Positions 39,454-47,096 of a stretch of DNA of 64,000 bases are shown piece by piece. The notes below the pieces were generated by a model. It was not told where the DNA came from and did no database searches. It was given only the letters and a program-made list of their open reading frames with translations. Positions within the stretch are counted from its first letter, which is position 1, and each line of letters starts with the position of its first letter. The stretch spans positions 62,001-126,000 of the forward strand of contig JAIDFQ010000042.1 in assembly GCA_029054245.1 (NCBI GenBank), written 5' to 3'. The translations under genes were made by a program, and so were the position numbers. Source of the DNA: Lachnospiraceae bacterium (GTDB lineage Bacteria; Bacillota; Clostridia; Lachnospirales; Lachnospiraceae).

Positions 39454-39529
39454 TTTACTACCTCTCTTATTGCAGATATGTTTATATAATTTTTGTATTG
39501 TCATAATGTCTGCTTATACGAACCAAATT

Positions 39530-39631
39530 TTACTTATTTCTTTTTGCAAATTTCAAAATAATTTTATCTACCCACAAATCAATAAAGAAGTCAGCAATCT
39601 CCGCAAATACATTCACAATAAAATCAATCAT
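39530..39631 (-). CDS. 33-residue small membrane peptide
   Basis: ATG at 39631 with GGAGAGGG upstream; the peptide begins MIDFIVNVFAEIADFFIDLW and ends KFAKRNK. It is one amphipathic/hydrophobic helix with acidic residues near the front and a basic tail. Its good ribosome-binding site and membrane-like composition argue for a real gene, but it is very short. The next gene upstream is the membrane-protein gene at 39.7-40.4 kb. The function is unknown; toxin-like or immunity-like peptides have this look. Confidence 0.55.
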   Translation of the reverse strand: MIDFIVNVFAEIADFFIDLWVDKIILKFAKRNK

Positions 39632-39701
39632 TGTAAGCCCTCTCCAATGCCCTATTCATATTTCTTATAGTACCACAATTTTTTTCTTGATAAACTGAAA
39701 G

Positions 39702-40373
39702 TTATAGTAAATAACCTATAGCGATGAAAAGATAGCTATACAAGCATTTCCTGTTTAATCTTAAATACATTACACCGCTAAGAACAGAAAATATCATAGT
39801 AGAAATTCCGTTCCATATTTCAAGTCCTACCCCTCTTGACACAAAATGAAACATTCCCCATGTCACAGCCAATATAATACCGCCAAAAGGAATCTGGCTT
39901 TCTTTTTTCAACAAAGTTTCAATCGCTTTTTGCCCATATATTATGATTAGAATAACAAGCATTACTTCAAATATATAGTATAAATATTGCACACAAAATT
40001 GGAATATGTTTTTACCTTGTGCTTCTCCGACAATCTTTAATGTATGCCAATCGATGAAAGTGATAATTTTACAGCCAATGAAACAAGCAAGCGTTACTAT
40101 CCAATTTTTCGAAGAAATTTTGTCTCTTTTGTTTCCTCTTACTGGAAAATGATACTGTTTCCTTGAAAAATGCAGGAGAGCGCCAATGAAAAGCGCCCAC
40201 ATAAAAACCATTATGATACAATGAATGCTTCTTTGGTGCGTTGTATAATTCTGTATATCTACATGTAGAAATATAACTTCAATTACGAATATTGACAGAT
40301 ATTCAAGCAAAAATGCTCCAAATGAGAGCAGGCTCATCCATAAATATTTTGTCCATTTTACTTCTCTAACCAT
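39702..40373 (-). CDS. Integral membrane protein, possibly degenerate CPBP family
   Basis: About 223 residues from the ATG at 40373 (AAGGTGAGGA upstream). Roughly six hydrophobic segments. The late WGMFHFVSRG resembles motif 2 (F-x3-H) of CPBP/CAAX intramembrane proteases, followed by a further membrane helix, but the EE-x3-R of motif 1 is absent. It could be a non-catalytic relative or an unrelated membrane protein. It lies in a low-GC stretch with several broken genes. Confidence 0.55.
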   Translation of the reverse strand: MVREVKWTKYLWMSLLSFGAFLLEYLSIFVIEVIFLHVDIQNYTTHQRSIHCIIMVFMWALFIGALLHFSRKQYHFPVRGNKRDKISSKNWIVTLACFIGCKIITFIDWHTLKIVGEAQGKNIFQFCVQYLYYIFEVMLVILIIIYGQKAIETLLKKESQIPFGGIILAVTWGMFHFVSRGVGLEIWNGISTMIFSVLSGVMYLRLNRKCLYSYLFIAIGYLL

Positions 40374-40444
40374 TATCCTCACCTTATGAAATTCCGATTT
40401 CTTTTTATACTTGACTTCCCGACAAACTGGGATCTAATTGCCTT

Positions 40445-40665
40445 TTAATTGGTATAGCAGCTTTTATTCCTCCCTAACAAATATATGCTACACAGATAAA
40501 CAAATAAATTTCCAATATACGAATAGAGAGTAAAGCGTCCTTTCATTGTAACCTGTGCAGATAATGTCTTTGTATCAGACTGAAAGTAATCGGTCTGTGC
40601 CAGCACACTACCTTTAAAATCTGAAACAATCGACCTTCCTTTGTTTTGACTTACCTTGCTTTTTT
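40445..40665 (-). pseudogene. C-terminal fragment of an apolipoprotein N-acyltransferase-like protein
   Basis: Reading leftward in one frame gives NKGRSIVSDFKGSVLAQTDY, then a strand and MKGRFTLYSYIGNLFVYLC, ending at a TAA (40445-40447). The order of NGRS, D-x-x-G-x-V-L-A and R-x-T-L-Y-x-x-x-G-x-x-F-x-Y-L-C matches the C-terminal end of the Lnt/CN-hydrolase family, including its last membrane helix. No start or N-terminal 80% is present, so this is a truncated remnant. Confidence 0.5.
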
Positions 40666-40745
40666 GAAATGGTGACGCACAGCTTATTTCCGCCCTGTTA
40701 AATCATTTTACAATTTTAATGCTTGCAAATAGGGCAGAAGCTATC

Positions 40746-41510
40746 TTATTTTTTGAAAATAATATAAATGCCGTATATTCCTAATAACAAATACATTGAT
40801 AAACAGCAAACCAATCCTATTGTCGGATATTGATTACTTTTAGAAAAGCAAAAAGGTATGCCGCACAAATCCACTATAAAATGTAAAATAATCGGTATCC
40901 ATAAATTTCGGGTTTTGACATAAACTGCCCCAAAGTAAATTCCTAATGCAGTAGCCCAAACAGCTTTGCATATAATTGTCAAAATCGGTTGCCCAAGTGC
41001 GCCAAAAATATGTCCAAACCCAAATAGTGCAGATGATATAATAACTGCAAATAATGTAGCATTATTTCGTATGCCAAACCATTTTTCAATGATATTCTGC
41101 AACAATCCTCTCAGATAAATTTCCTCCATTATTGCAACACCTATGTAATACACAACGCCCTCTACAATAACTCTATATATTGTTGGTTTATTGTTAAATG
41201 GTGAAAGTCCTATGCAAAAAGCAACTGCCACTATAAGCGTAGCAACAAGGGAAGGAATACCATATTTCTTCAAACCATTCGGAATTTTTTGAAATTGTAA
41301 TCCAAAATCCCACTCTTTTATAATGGTTTTCCTACATACATAACATAAAGCAAAAGCCAATACAAAATTTATCATCAAAGAGAAATAAATCGGTTCAATA
41401 TCCCTAATTTGTATATTGCAGAATAAAGCCGCAGGTAATGCGGTCATTTCCATAAATGTCATTATTATTGTCAGTATCGTAACACTGATTGATATGCGTT
41501 TGTTTATCAT
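40746..41510 (-). CDS. CPBP family intramembrane glutamic endopeptidase
   Basis: 254 residues with about seven to eight membrane helices. All CPBP motifs are present: EEIYLRGLL (motif 1, EE-x3-R), FGFGHIFG (motif 2, F-x3-H) and HFIVDL (motif 3). AAGGAGACCAGCT precedes the ATG. Relatives include CAAX-type proteases and bacteriocin-immunity proteins (ABI family). In this island it may be self-protection or a cargo gene; the substrate is unknown. Confidence 0.85.
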   Translation of the reverse strand: MINKRISISVTILTIIMTFMEMTALPAALFCNIQIRDIEPIYFSLMINFVLAFALCYVCRKTIIKEWDFGLQFQKIPNGLKKYGIPSLVATLIVAVAFCIGLSPFNNKPTIYRVIVEGVVYYIGVAIMEEIYLRGLLQNIIEKWFGIRNNATLFAVIISSALFGFGHIFGALGQPILTIICKAVWATALGIYFGAVYVKTRNLWIPIILHFIVDLCGIPFCFSKSNQYPTIGLVCCLSMYLLLGIYGIYIIFKK

Positions 41511-41618
41511 AGCTGGTCTCCTTAGCCATTAATTTATTGATTCGCTCAACGACTTTATTCTACCACAAGAATTCTCGCAATTCCATTAAATTCTGTTTAA
41601 TCTCTTTTTGCCTTATTA

Positions 41619-41963
41619 TTAGTAATCATCATCTGCCTTGCCCTGCTCCCCAAACTGATAGATTAAGTTAATTTCATCAGCGTTAAAGGGTATCTGAAAA
41701 TTTGCGCCCTCGCATAAACGCTCCACGCCCACGCACTTAGGGATATTCCTTGTCAGTTCGTAATTATCCCTCGCTGTGATTGTTCCATGACTGTCGGTCT
41801 GCCTTACCTCGACTTCGCACTGGCTTTTCTGTTCCAACACAAGCCACTGGTATTTATCGCTTTCTTTAGTGAATACGCTCTGATGCGCATTGGAGTGTGT
41901 TTTGCTACGGATATATTTGCCGGTGGTGCTGTAATAGTCCAAAATCTGCTGTTCCTGTTACAT
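41619..41963 (-). pseudogene. Mobile-element-type gene with a stop at codon 2
   Basis: An ATG at 41963 has AGAGAGGTG upstream, but the very next codon is TAA. The same frame then runs open for 112 codons (QEQQILDYYSTTGKYIRSK to QGKADDDY). The end, FNADEINLIYQFGE, resembles the start of transposon-transfer assisting proteins from Clostridial conjugative elements (from memory). A TTG at 41942 could rescue a shorter product but has no good ribosome-binding site. It is probably a dead relic of an integrative element. Confidence 0.5.
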
Positions 41964-42087
41964 TTTACTGTTCACCTCTCTTCTTGGATATATCTACACA
42001 GTTCTATCAGATGGCTAAAATAATTCCTACTTATGCTATACCGTTTTTCGGAAAAATGAAAATTTGGTGAAAGTTTCTCTTAAATTC

Positions 42088-42135
42088 TTGACAATATTTA
42101 AATAACAGCATAAAATTAAGCATATGCTTAATTTT
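42088..42135 (+). promoter_or_regulatory. TetR promoter with a perfect 24-bp palindromic operator
   Basis: TTGACA (42088-42093), 17 bases, TAAAAT (42111-42116). A perfect palindrome at 42112-42135 with the centre AAGCAT/ATGCTT covers the -10 element and the likely start of transcription. AGGAGG and the tetR start follow within 15 bases. The placement is that of an autoregulatory TetR-family operator (inference). Confidence 0.8.
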
Positions 42136-42149
42136 GCAGGAGGATATTC

Positions 42150-42719
42150 ATGGATAAAGGAGATGAAAGAAAAAAACAACTCTTACAAATTGCACTAGAT
42201 GTATTCATCGAAAGAGGTTTCTACGGTACAAGTACACGCGAAATTGCAAGAAGAGCTGGTGTCAGTTCTGGCTTGTTATTTCACTATTTTAGTAATAAAG
42301 AAAGTATTTATCTTGAACTGGTAAAGATTGGTGTCGAAGAAATGAAAATAGATACAGAAATAGCAATGGAAGCACCTTGCGAATACCTTTTTCAAACCGT
42401 GAAGAATGTATTTGAACAGTTAGAAAGCAATCCCTCATTTGGGAAGATGTTTGTGTTTATGGATAATGTTCAATATACAACAGTTAATGATAAAGAAATA
42501 GAGTTGCTTTTGAAATCAATAGATATTTGCAGGCAGTGGATTCCTGTCATTTTAGAAGGGCAACGGCGCGGCGAGTTTCGAGCAGGTAATTCTCATTCGT
42601 TATGTGTCGCTATATTGGGTGCTATACAAGGAATTGCACAGGAAAAAGTCAGAATCCCCGACACACCATTACCAAAGATAGATTGGCTTATGGATATGAT
42701 AGTTAATCGTACCAAATAG
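42150..42719 (+). CDS. TetR/AcrR family transcriptional regulator
   Basis: 189 residues. The N-terminal helix-turn-helix is DVFIERGFYGTSTREIARRAGVSSGLLFHYFSNKESIYLE in overall form (about residues 13-52). The C-terminal part is helical, as usual for ligand-binding dimer domains. AGGAGG lies seven bases before the ATG. Its promoter is overlaid by a perfect palindrome. It is followed by a truncated start and a small membrane protein, its possible former target operon. Confidence 0.9.
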   Translation: MDKGDERKKQLLQIALDVFIERGFYGTSTREIARRAGVSSGLLFHYFSNKESIYLELVKIGVEEMKIDTEIAMEAPCEYLFQTVKNVFEQLESNPSFGKMFVFMDNVQYTTVNDKEIELLLKSIDICRQWIPVILEGQRRGEFRAGNSHSLCVAILGAIQGIAQEKVRIPDTPLPKIDWLMDMIVNRTK

Positions 42720-42807
42720 CATAACGCATTTATTCTTTAGGAGGGTAAAAAATTGAAAAAATTACGGAAAGGTGAACGAAAATAGAGATTTGCAGAGGTG
42801 TATAGTG

Positions 42808-43224
42808 ATGTTAGAATGGATTAGAAAATTTGATTTAAGGAAAGCTGGAATATGTGGTGTTGCTATAGGTGGAATAAATATAATATTGCATATTTTGGTT
42901 ATTGCAAATATTATTCCTTATTTATGGGTAAATGGCGGGAGAACCGAGACATTTGTAGCAGCACAGCATATTTCAACGAGTTCTATCGTAATGACTCTTG
43001 TTATTATTTTGATTACTTTAATTGCAAGCCGTATTATTCCCGTTAGATTAAATAAGTTTTGGGGGATATTACTTTCTGCATTTTTAATTATTACATTACC
43101 CATAACATTAGTGGGAGTTATTCAACAATTTTTAGGCACAACATTTGAAAAGTGTGTTACGGGAATAGTGACAATAATTGGTTTTTGTGCACATACAAGA
43201 ATTGCATTTGAAAAACGATGGTAA
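42808..43224 (+). CDS. Small membrane protein, four helices
   Basis: 138 residues from the ATG at 42808 (AGAGGTG upstream; an earlier in-frame start is possible). Four hydrophobic segments: ICGVAIGGINIILHILVIANII, SSIVMTLVIILITLIASRII, FWGILLSAFLIITLPITLVG and CVTGIVTIIGFCAHTRI. No family is recognised. It lies downstream of tetR and could be regulated by it. Confidence 0.65.
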   Translation: MLEWIRKFDLRKAGICGVAIGGINIILHILVIANIIPYLWVNGGRTETFVAAQHISTSSIVMTLVIILITLIASRIIPVRLNKFWGILLSAFLIITLPITLVGVIQQFLGTTFEKCVTGIVTIIGFCAHTRIAFEKRW

Positions 43225-43323
43225 GAAGATATACACTAGAAATTTGTTGAGAAAAAATATATCATTATAAAGCCAGACGCACAGCTGACGTAAAGAGTTA
43301 TGCTATCTAACATACATCAAAAA

Positions 43324-43368
43324 GAGGTAAGATAACCCTCGGCAAAAAAGGTTACGTTATCTTACCTC
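43324..43368 (-). terminator. Inverted repeat, likely terminator for the broken methyltransferase gene
   Basis: GAGGTAAGATAAC (43324-43336) and GTTATCTTACCTC (43356-43368) are a perfect 13-bp inverted repeat with a 19-base loop. Read leftward it ends in CTCTTTTTG. It sits about 100 bases past the stop of the methyltransferase remnant; read rightward it lacks a T-run. Confidence 0.5.
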
Positions 43369-43469
43369 AACAAATCTTGTATTCAGCCTGTTTTATCTCA
43401 CTGCAGCACCTAAGATTCCTCCCAAGTGCTTAACATATCTCCCCGACAAATTGGAAAGCAGTCGTTATA

Positions 43470-44065
43470 TTACCACACAAATGGAACTATTCTATATTTT
43501 ACTTTCTTTTTATACTCGGCGTACCCCTCCAATCCTTTTTCAAGAACAATTTCTTCGTTTCTAATTCTCTTTGCAACAATTATAGGATATACAAGAAAAA
43601 TAGCAAAAGAAAGAATAGAACCAAGCACCAATGGCATAGAAAGAAACAGAATAATCGTCACGCTATACATGGGGTGACGAACAATGCTATATAATCCTGT
43701 ATCAATCACCTTTTGCCCTTGCTGAACTTCTACAGTCCGTGATAAATAGATATTCTCTCTTAACACCTCTGCATAAAGCAAATAAGAAAGTAAAAATACA
43801 GCGGTCGCTATCCATGAAACCCTATTAGGTAACATGATCCATTCAAAGCGAAAGTTTAATCCCGCTATGACAAATCCAAAAACAAACATCAAACCACGAA
43901 CATCATTACAATTCCAGCAAAAAACATTGGAATAAATAATATTCCCATGAACAGCCATGCGTTCCAATAATAAAATGTTACCGCAGGCAGAAATATTAAA
44001 ATCCCTATGACAACTACACCAAGTATGAATTTCCATATTGCTTGATAAAACAATTCTTTTGTCAT
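43470..44065 (-). pseudogene. Isoprenylcysteine carboxyl methyltransferase-family gene with internal deletion
   Basis: From an ATG at 44065 (AGGAGT upstream) the frame gives MTKELFYQAIWKFILG, two membrane helices, and stops at TGA (43889-43891) after 58 codons. Immediately after, in another frame, comes GLMFVFGFVIAGLNFRFEW with membrane helices and the SAM/ICMT signature YSIVRHPMYSVTIILFL and RNEEIVLEKGLEGYAEYKKKVKYRIVP. The middle linker normally of 20-30 residues between these parts is missing, which explains the frame change. The gene is probably inactive; the C-terminal half still reads open. Confidence 0.68.
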
Positions 44066-44079
44066 GTATAATCACTCCT

Positions 44080-44215
44080 TCAAACAACAGTTTGTGCCGC
44101 TCCAAAAATTAAAAGAAAAAGAAGTAATATAACAAGCAAATTTACTTTTCCACATAATGTCCATATTTTCTCCGACTGTAACTGTCCATGCGAATTTTCT
44201 TTTTGGCTTTTTCAT
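44080..44215 (-). pseudogene. Frameshifted short membrane-peptide gene
   Basis: ATG at 44215 has GGGAGG seven bases upstream. The ATG frame gives a mixed 48-residue peptide, while the +1 frame gives KSQKENSHGQLQSEKIWTLC followed by the clear membrane helix VNLLVILLLFLLIFGAAQTVV and a stop. One A missing from the A-run after the ATG would join start and helix. It ends 14 bases before the methyltransferase remnant. Confidence 0.45.
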
Positions 44216-44436
44216 AAATAAACCTCCCGTTTATTAAGTATGTTTTGTATAACTAATTATACTTAGCATACTTTATAAAATCAAAAGCTTTTTGGTCTAT
44301 CATAGGCGCATGGGTATCTTCAAATATCAACCACTAAAAATAAACAAGTAAAGTATCACTCACTATCAGTAGTAGAATCTAAGAAAGTGTGGTATGATAA
44401 CTACATTAACTGTATTGAGACGAGGAAATGCAAGTA

Positions 44437-45405
44437 ATGAATTATATTGTACTGGATTTAGAATGGAATCAGAGCAATACCGGTATGGAACCGGAAGTGA
44501 AGACGATGCCATTTGAAATTATTGATATCGGAGCAATTAAGCTGAATGAAGAGAAGATTATGGTGGGTGAATATAATCAGCTGATTAAGCCTACCGTTTA
44601 TCAACATATGCACAGGATAACCGGCGATTTGATCCATCTTCATATGAAGGATCTGCAAAAAGGAAAACCTTTTGTGGATATGATGGAGGAATTTCTTTCC
44701 TTTTGTGGAGAGGATTATATTTTTTGTACGTGGGGTCCTCTTGATTTGTTTGAGCTGCAGAGAAATATGCATTATTATGGGATGGAGCCGCTTAGCGGTG
44801 AGCCTATCCGTTTTCTGGATATACAGAAGTTATTCAGTATTGCTTATGAGGACAAAAAAGCAAGAAGAAGTCTGGAGTATGCGACGGATTATCTGAATAT
44901 CAAGAAGGATATTCCTTTTCACAGGGCATTTGGGGATGCCTATTATACGGCGGAGATTTTGGCGTGTATAGAGGATAGCGTGTTGGAGAATTATTCTATA
45001 GATACGTATATTTTGCCAAAGACCAGAAAAGAAGAGATTCATGTTCTGTTTTCGGATTATGTGAAATATATTTCCAGAGAGTTTGAGGACAAGCAGAAGG
45101 CGTTGGAGGATAGAGAGGTTATCAGCACAAAGTGCTATATGTGTCATAAAAATATCCGCAAAAAAATCCGCTGGTTTTCACCCAACGGAAGAAATTATTA
45201 TAGTGTCGCCCTGTGTCCTGTTCATGGATATATGAAGTCTAAAATACGGATCCGCAAATCTGAAAACGACAAAGTATATGTGGTCAAAACTGCAAAGCTT
45301 ATTTCAGAAGAGGATTTTCAGAAAATCGTGCAAAAGAAGGAACAGGCAAAGGAGCACCGCAAAGCCAAAAAAGCAAAATCAAAAATCAAAGATCAAAACC
45401 ATTGA
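44437..45405 (+). CDS. DEDDh-type 3'-5' exonuclease (DnaQ-like, KapD-related)
   Basis: 322 residues from the ATG at 44437; an ATG three codons earlier lies too close to the AGGA. Motifs: YIVLDLEWNQ (Exo I, D-x-E), a middle CTWGPLDLFEL (Exo II region) and HRAFGDAYYTAEIL (Exo III, H-x4-D). This is the DEDDh active site. A C-terminal extension of about 140 residues includes CYMCHKNIRKKIRW and a Lys-rich tail (EQAKEHRKAKKAKSK), possibly zinc- or RNA-binding. KapD-like enzymes trim RNA or DNA 3' ends. Its 3' end overlaps the convergent D,D-carboxypeptidase gene by 20 bases. Confidence 0.85.
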   Translation: MNYIVLDLEWNQSNTGMEPEVKTMPFEIIDIGAIKLNEEKIMVGEYNQLIKPTVYQHMHRITGDLIHLHMKDLQKGKPFVDMMEEFLSFCGEDYIFCTWGPLDLFELQRNMHYYGMEPLSGEPIRFLDIQKLFSIAYEDKKARRSLEYATDYLNIKKDIPFHRAFGDAYYTAEILACIEDSVLENYSIDTYILPKTRKEEIHVLFSDYVKYISREFEDKQKALEDREVISTKCYMCHKNIRKKIRWFSPNGRNYYSVALCPVHGYMKSKIRIRKSENDKVYVVKTAKLISEEDFQKIVQKKEQAKEHRKAKKAKSKIKDQNH

Positions 45406-46909
45406 ACCGGGAAGAAGGAAAGCGAGGTCCGTCTTTCCGGTTCTTTTTAACATACGGATGTTTTGTAAAGCGAGGCATCCGTTGTTTTTGCATTCTTCTG
45501 CGTCTTCTGGTGGTTCTGCCGCCGTCTAAGAAATTATAGCTGTTGATAACGGAGCGGATAACAAAAATAGCAATCAGAATAATGGCAATGATTAATATGG
45601 ACATTAATACGGTTTTTATATTTATAACGATTACATTTGGTTCCTGAGTTTTTTCTGGCTCTCCTGCCTGGGTTTTTTCTGTGAAGTCATAAGAGACAGG
45701 GGTATCTTCTGCAAGATCTACAGTTGCGTTGCCAACATAAGCGCCGTGATAATAATAATTGATTACGGCAACTTCGTTTTTTTTGGATGTATCATAAGAA
45801 ATCTGGGAATCAAGATCATCGAAGGTGATGGTCTTTGGCATAATCAGATAGCTGTTCTGGTTTAAAGTCAAAATTGGTTTTGAATTCCCAAATACATCAT
45901 TTGATGTGTTAAAAAAGTTAGAATTTTGTATGGAGTAATCGGTTTCGTTTTCTGAAACATTTACAGCAGAAAAATTAGTAAAGCCATAGGAAAAGAGCTT
46001 TACCGTATCGTAAAATTGTTCTGGACTTTCTTCTTTCATTATGACACAGATCAGCTTCATGCCGTTTTGTTCTGCACATGTCACAAGGGTCTGTCTTGCT
46101 TCGTCAGTGTAGCCGGTCTTGCCGCCTTTGATTCCATCATAAGCGATTTCGCCGGTAATCAGCTTATGTTTGTTTCTCTCAATAAAGTCGTCGGGCTGAG
46201 TGGCTGTTGCCTGAAAATGATGGGAAGGGGTGTTGCCTATTTTGGTAAGCAGTTCGTTTTGGAAAAAAGCTCTTGCAATCAGGGCGAGATCATAAGCGGA
46301 AGTATAATGATTTTCATCAAATAATCCGTGTGCATTGGTAAAGTGTGTATTTTCACATCCAAGTTCAGCCGCTTTCTGATTCATCATCAAGGCAAATTCA
46401 TCTGTACTTCCGGCAATGTGTTCAGCTACGGCGTTTGCCACCTCGTTGGCAGATGCAACCAGTATGCCATAAAGGCATTCTTCTAAAGGCATGGATTGCC
46501 CTTCGTCGATTCCAATATTAGAACTTCCGAGTTCGATGCTAAAGACGGCATTGTGGGAAAACTTGATCATCTCATCCAGTTTACAGTTTTCTGCTGCAAG
46601 AAGGCAGGTCATTAATTTGGTGGTACTGGCAGGATAAGCTTTTTCATCAATATTTTTAGCATATAAAATAACACCCGTATTCGCATCCATCAAAATGGCA
46701 GACTGGGCGCCAATGGCAGGACCGGCAGGCCAGTTTTCAATCTGATTGCTTTGGATGGGAAGGGATTTACGCTCTTCCGCCTGTTCATTCGCTTCTTCTA
46801 AACTTGCGGGGGCAGCATAGGTATGGAGCCCTGTGCAGGCAAAGATGGCAATATATAAAAATGCGGATAGTATTCTTCGTCCTATCCGTTTGGATTTATG
46901 GTAATTCAT
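45386..46909 (-). CDS. dacF: D-alanyl-D-alanine carboxypeptidase (serine-type, S11 family)
   Basis: 507 residues. Signal peptide at 1-32. Active-site motifs: SxxK in YPASTTKLMTC, SxN region SNIGIDEGQSMPLEECLYG with SANEVANAVAEHI, and KTG in GGKTGYTDEARQTL. After the catalytic domain and a beta-rich region, a membrane helix (VIVINIKTVLMSILIIAIILIAIFVI) and an Arg-rich cytoplasmic tail (GGRTTRRRRRMQKQRMPRF) follow, an unusual C-terminal anchor. It trims the stem-peptide D-Ala in peptidoglycan. GAGGAGTCACT precedes the ATG. The symbol follows Bacillus usage; which paralog it is cannot be told. Confidence 0.88.
   Translation of the reverse strand: MNYHKSKRIGRRILSAFLYIAIFACTGLHTYAAPASLEEANEQAEERKSLPIQSNQIENWPAGPAIGAQSAILMDANTGVILYAKNIDEKAYPASTTKLMTCLLAAENCKLDEMIKFSHNAVFSIELGSSNIGIDEGQSMPLEECLYGILVASANEVANAVAEHIAGSTDEFALMMNQKAAELGCENTHFTNAHGLFDENHYTSAYDLALIARAFFQNELLTKIGNTPSHHFQATATQPDDFIERNKHKLITGEIAYDGIKGGKTGYTDEARQTLVTCAEQNGMKLICVIMKEESPEQFYDTVKLFSYGFTNFSAVNVSENETDYSIQNSNFFNTSNDVFGNSKPILTLNQNSYLIMPKTITFDDLDSQISYDTSKKNEVAVINYYYHGAYVGNATVDLAEDTPVSYDFTEKTQAGEPEKTQEPNVIVINIKTVLMSILIIAIILIAIFVIRSVINSYNFLDGGRTTRRRRRMQKQRMPRFTKHPYVKKNRKDGPRFPSSRFNGFDL
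45449..45487. repeat. Palindromic repeat, copy A (within the 3' end of dacF)
   Basis: Imperfect hairpin with CGGATG (45455-45460) and CATCCG (45476-45481), ending in AAAGCGAGGCATCCGTTG and TTT. Its right half is 20 of 21 identical to copy B at 57.9 kb, here embedded in coding sequence for the basic tail of the carboxypeptidase. Confidence 0.6.
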
Positions 46910-47096
46910 AGTGACTCCTCAAACTGTTTTGACTCTAGTATCTGCGTTTAAAATCTAATTATTAGTTTACATTTTGCAGATGTTCTTGACAAGCCTTTTT
47001 TCCGACTTATTTTCCTCTTTTCATATGGTAAAAAATGTTGTAAAATAAATGACTGAAAAAGGATGATAATTGTCTTATATTTGGAAGGAATTGTTC

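Noticed and set aside
39353-39670. 105-codon open frame on the plus strand
   Set aside because: It is antisense to the frameshifted gene and the 33-residue peptide gene; the composition is low-complexity and there is no ribosome-binding site.
41787-42023. 78-codon plus-strand frame opposite the mobile-element relic
   Set aside because: The apparent hydrophobic stretch is the reverse of a coding strand; no proper start signal.
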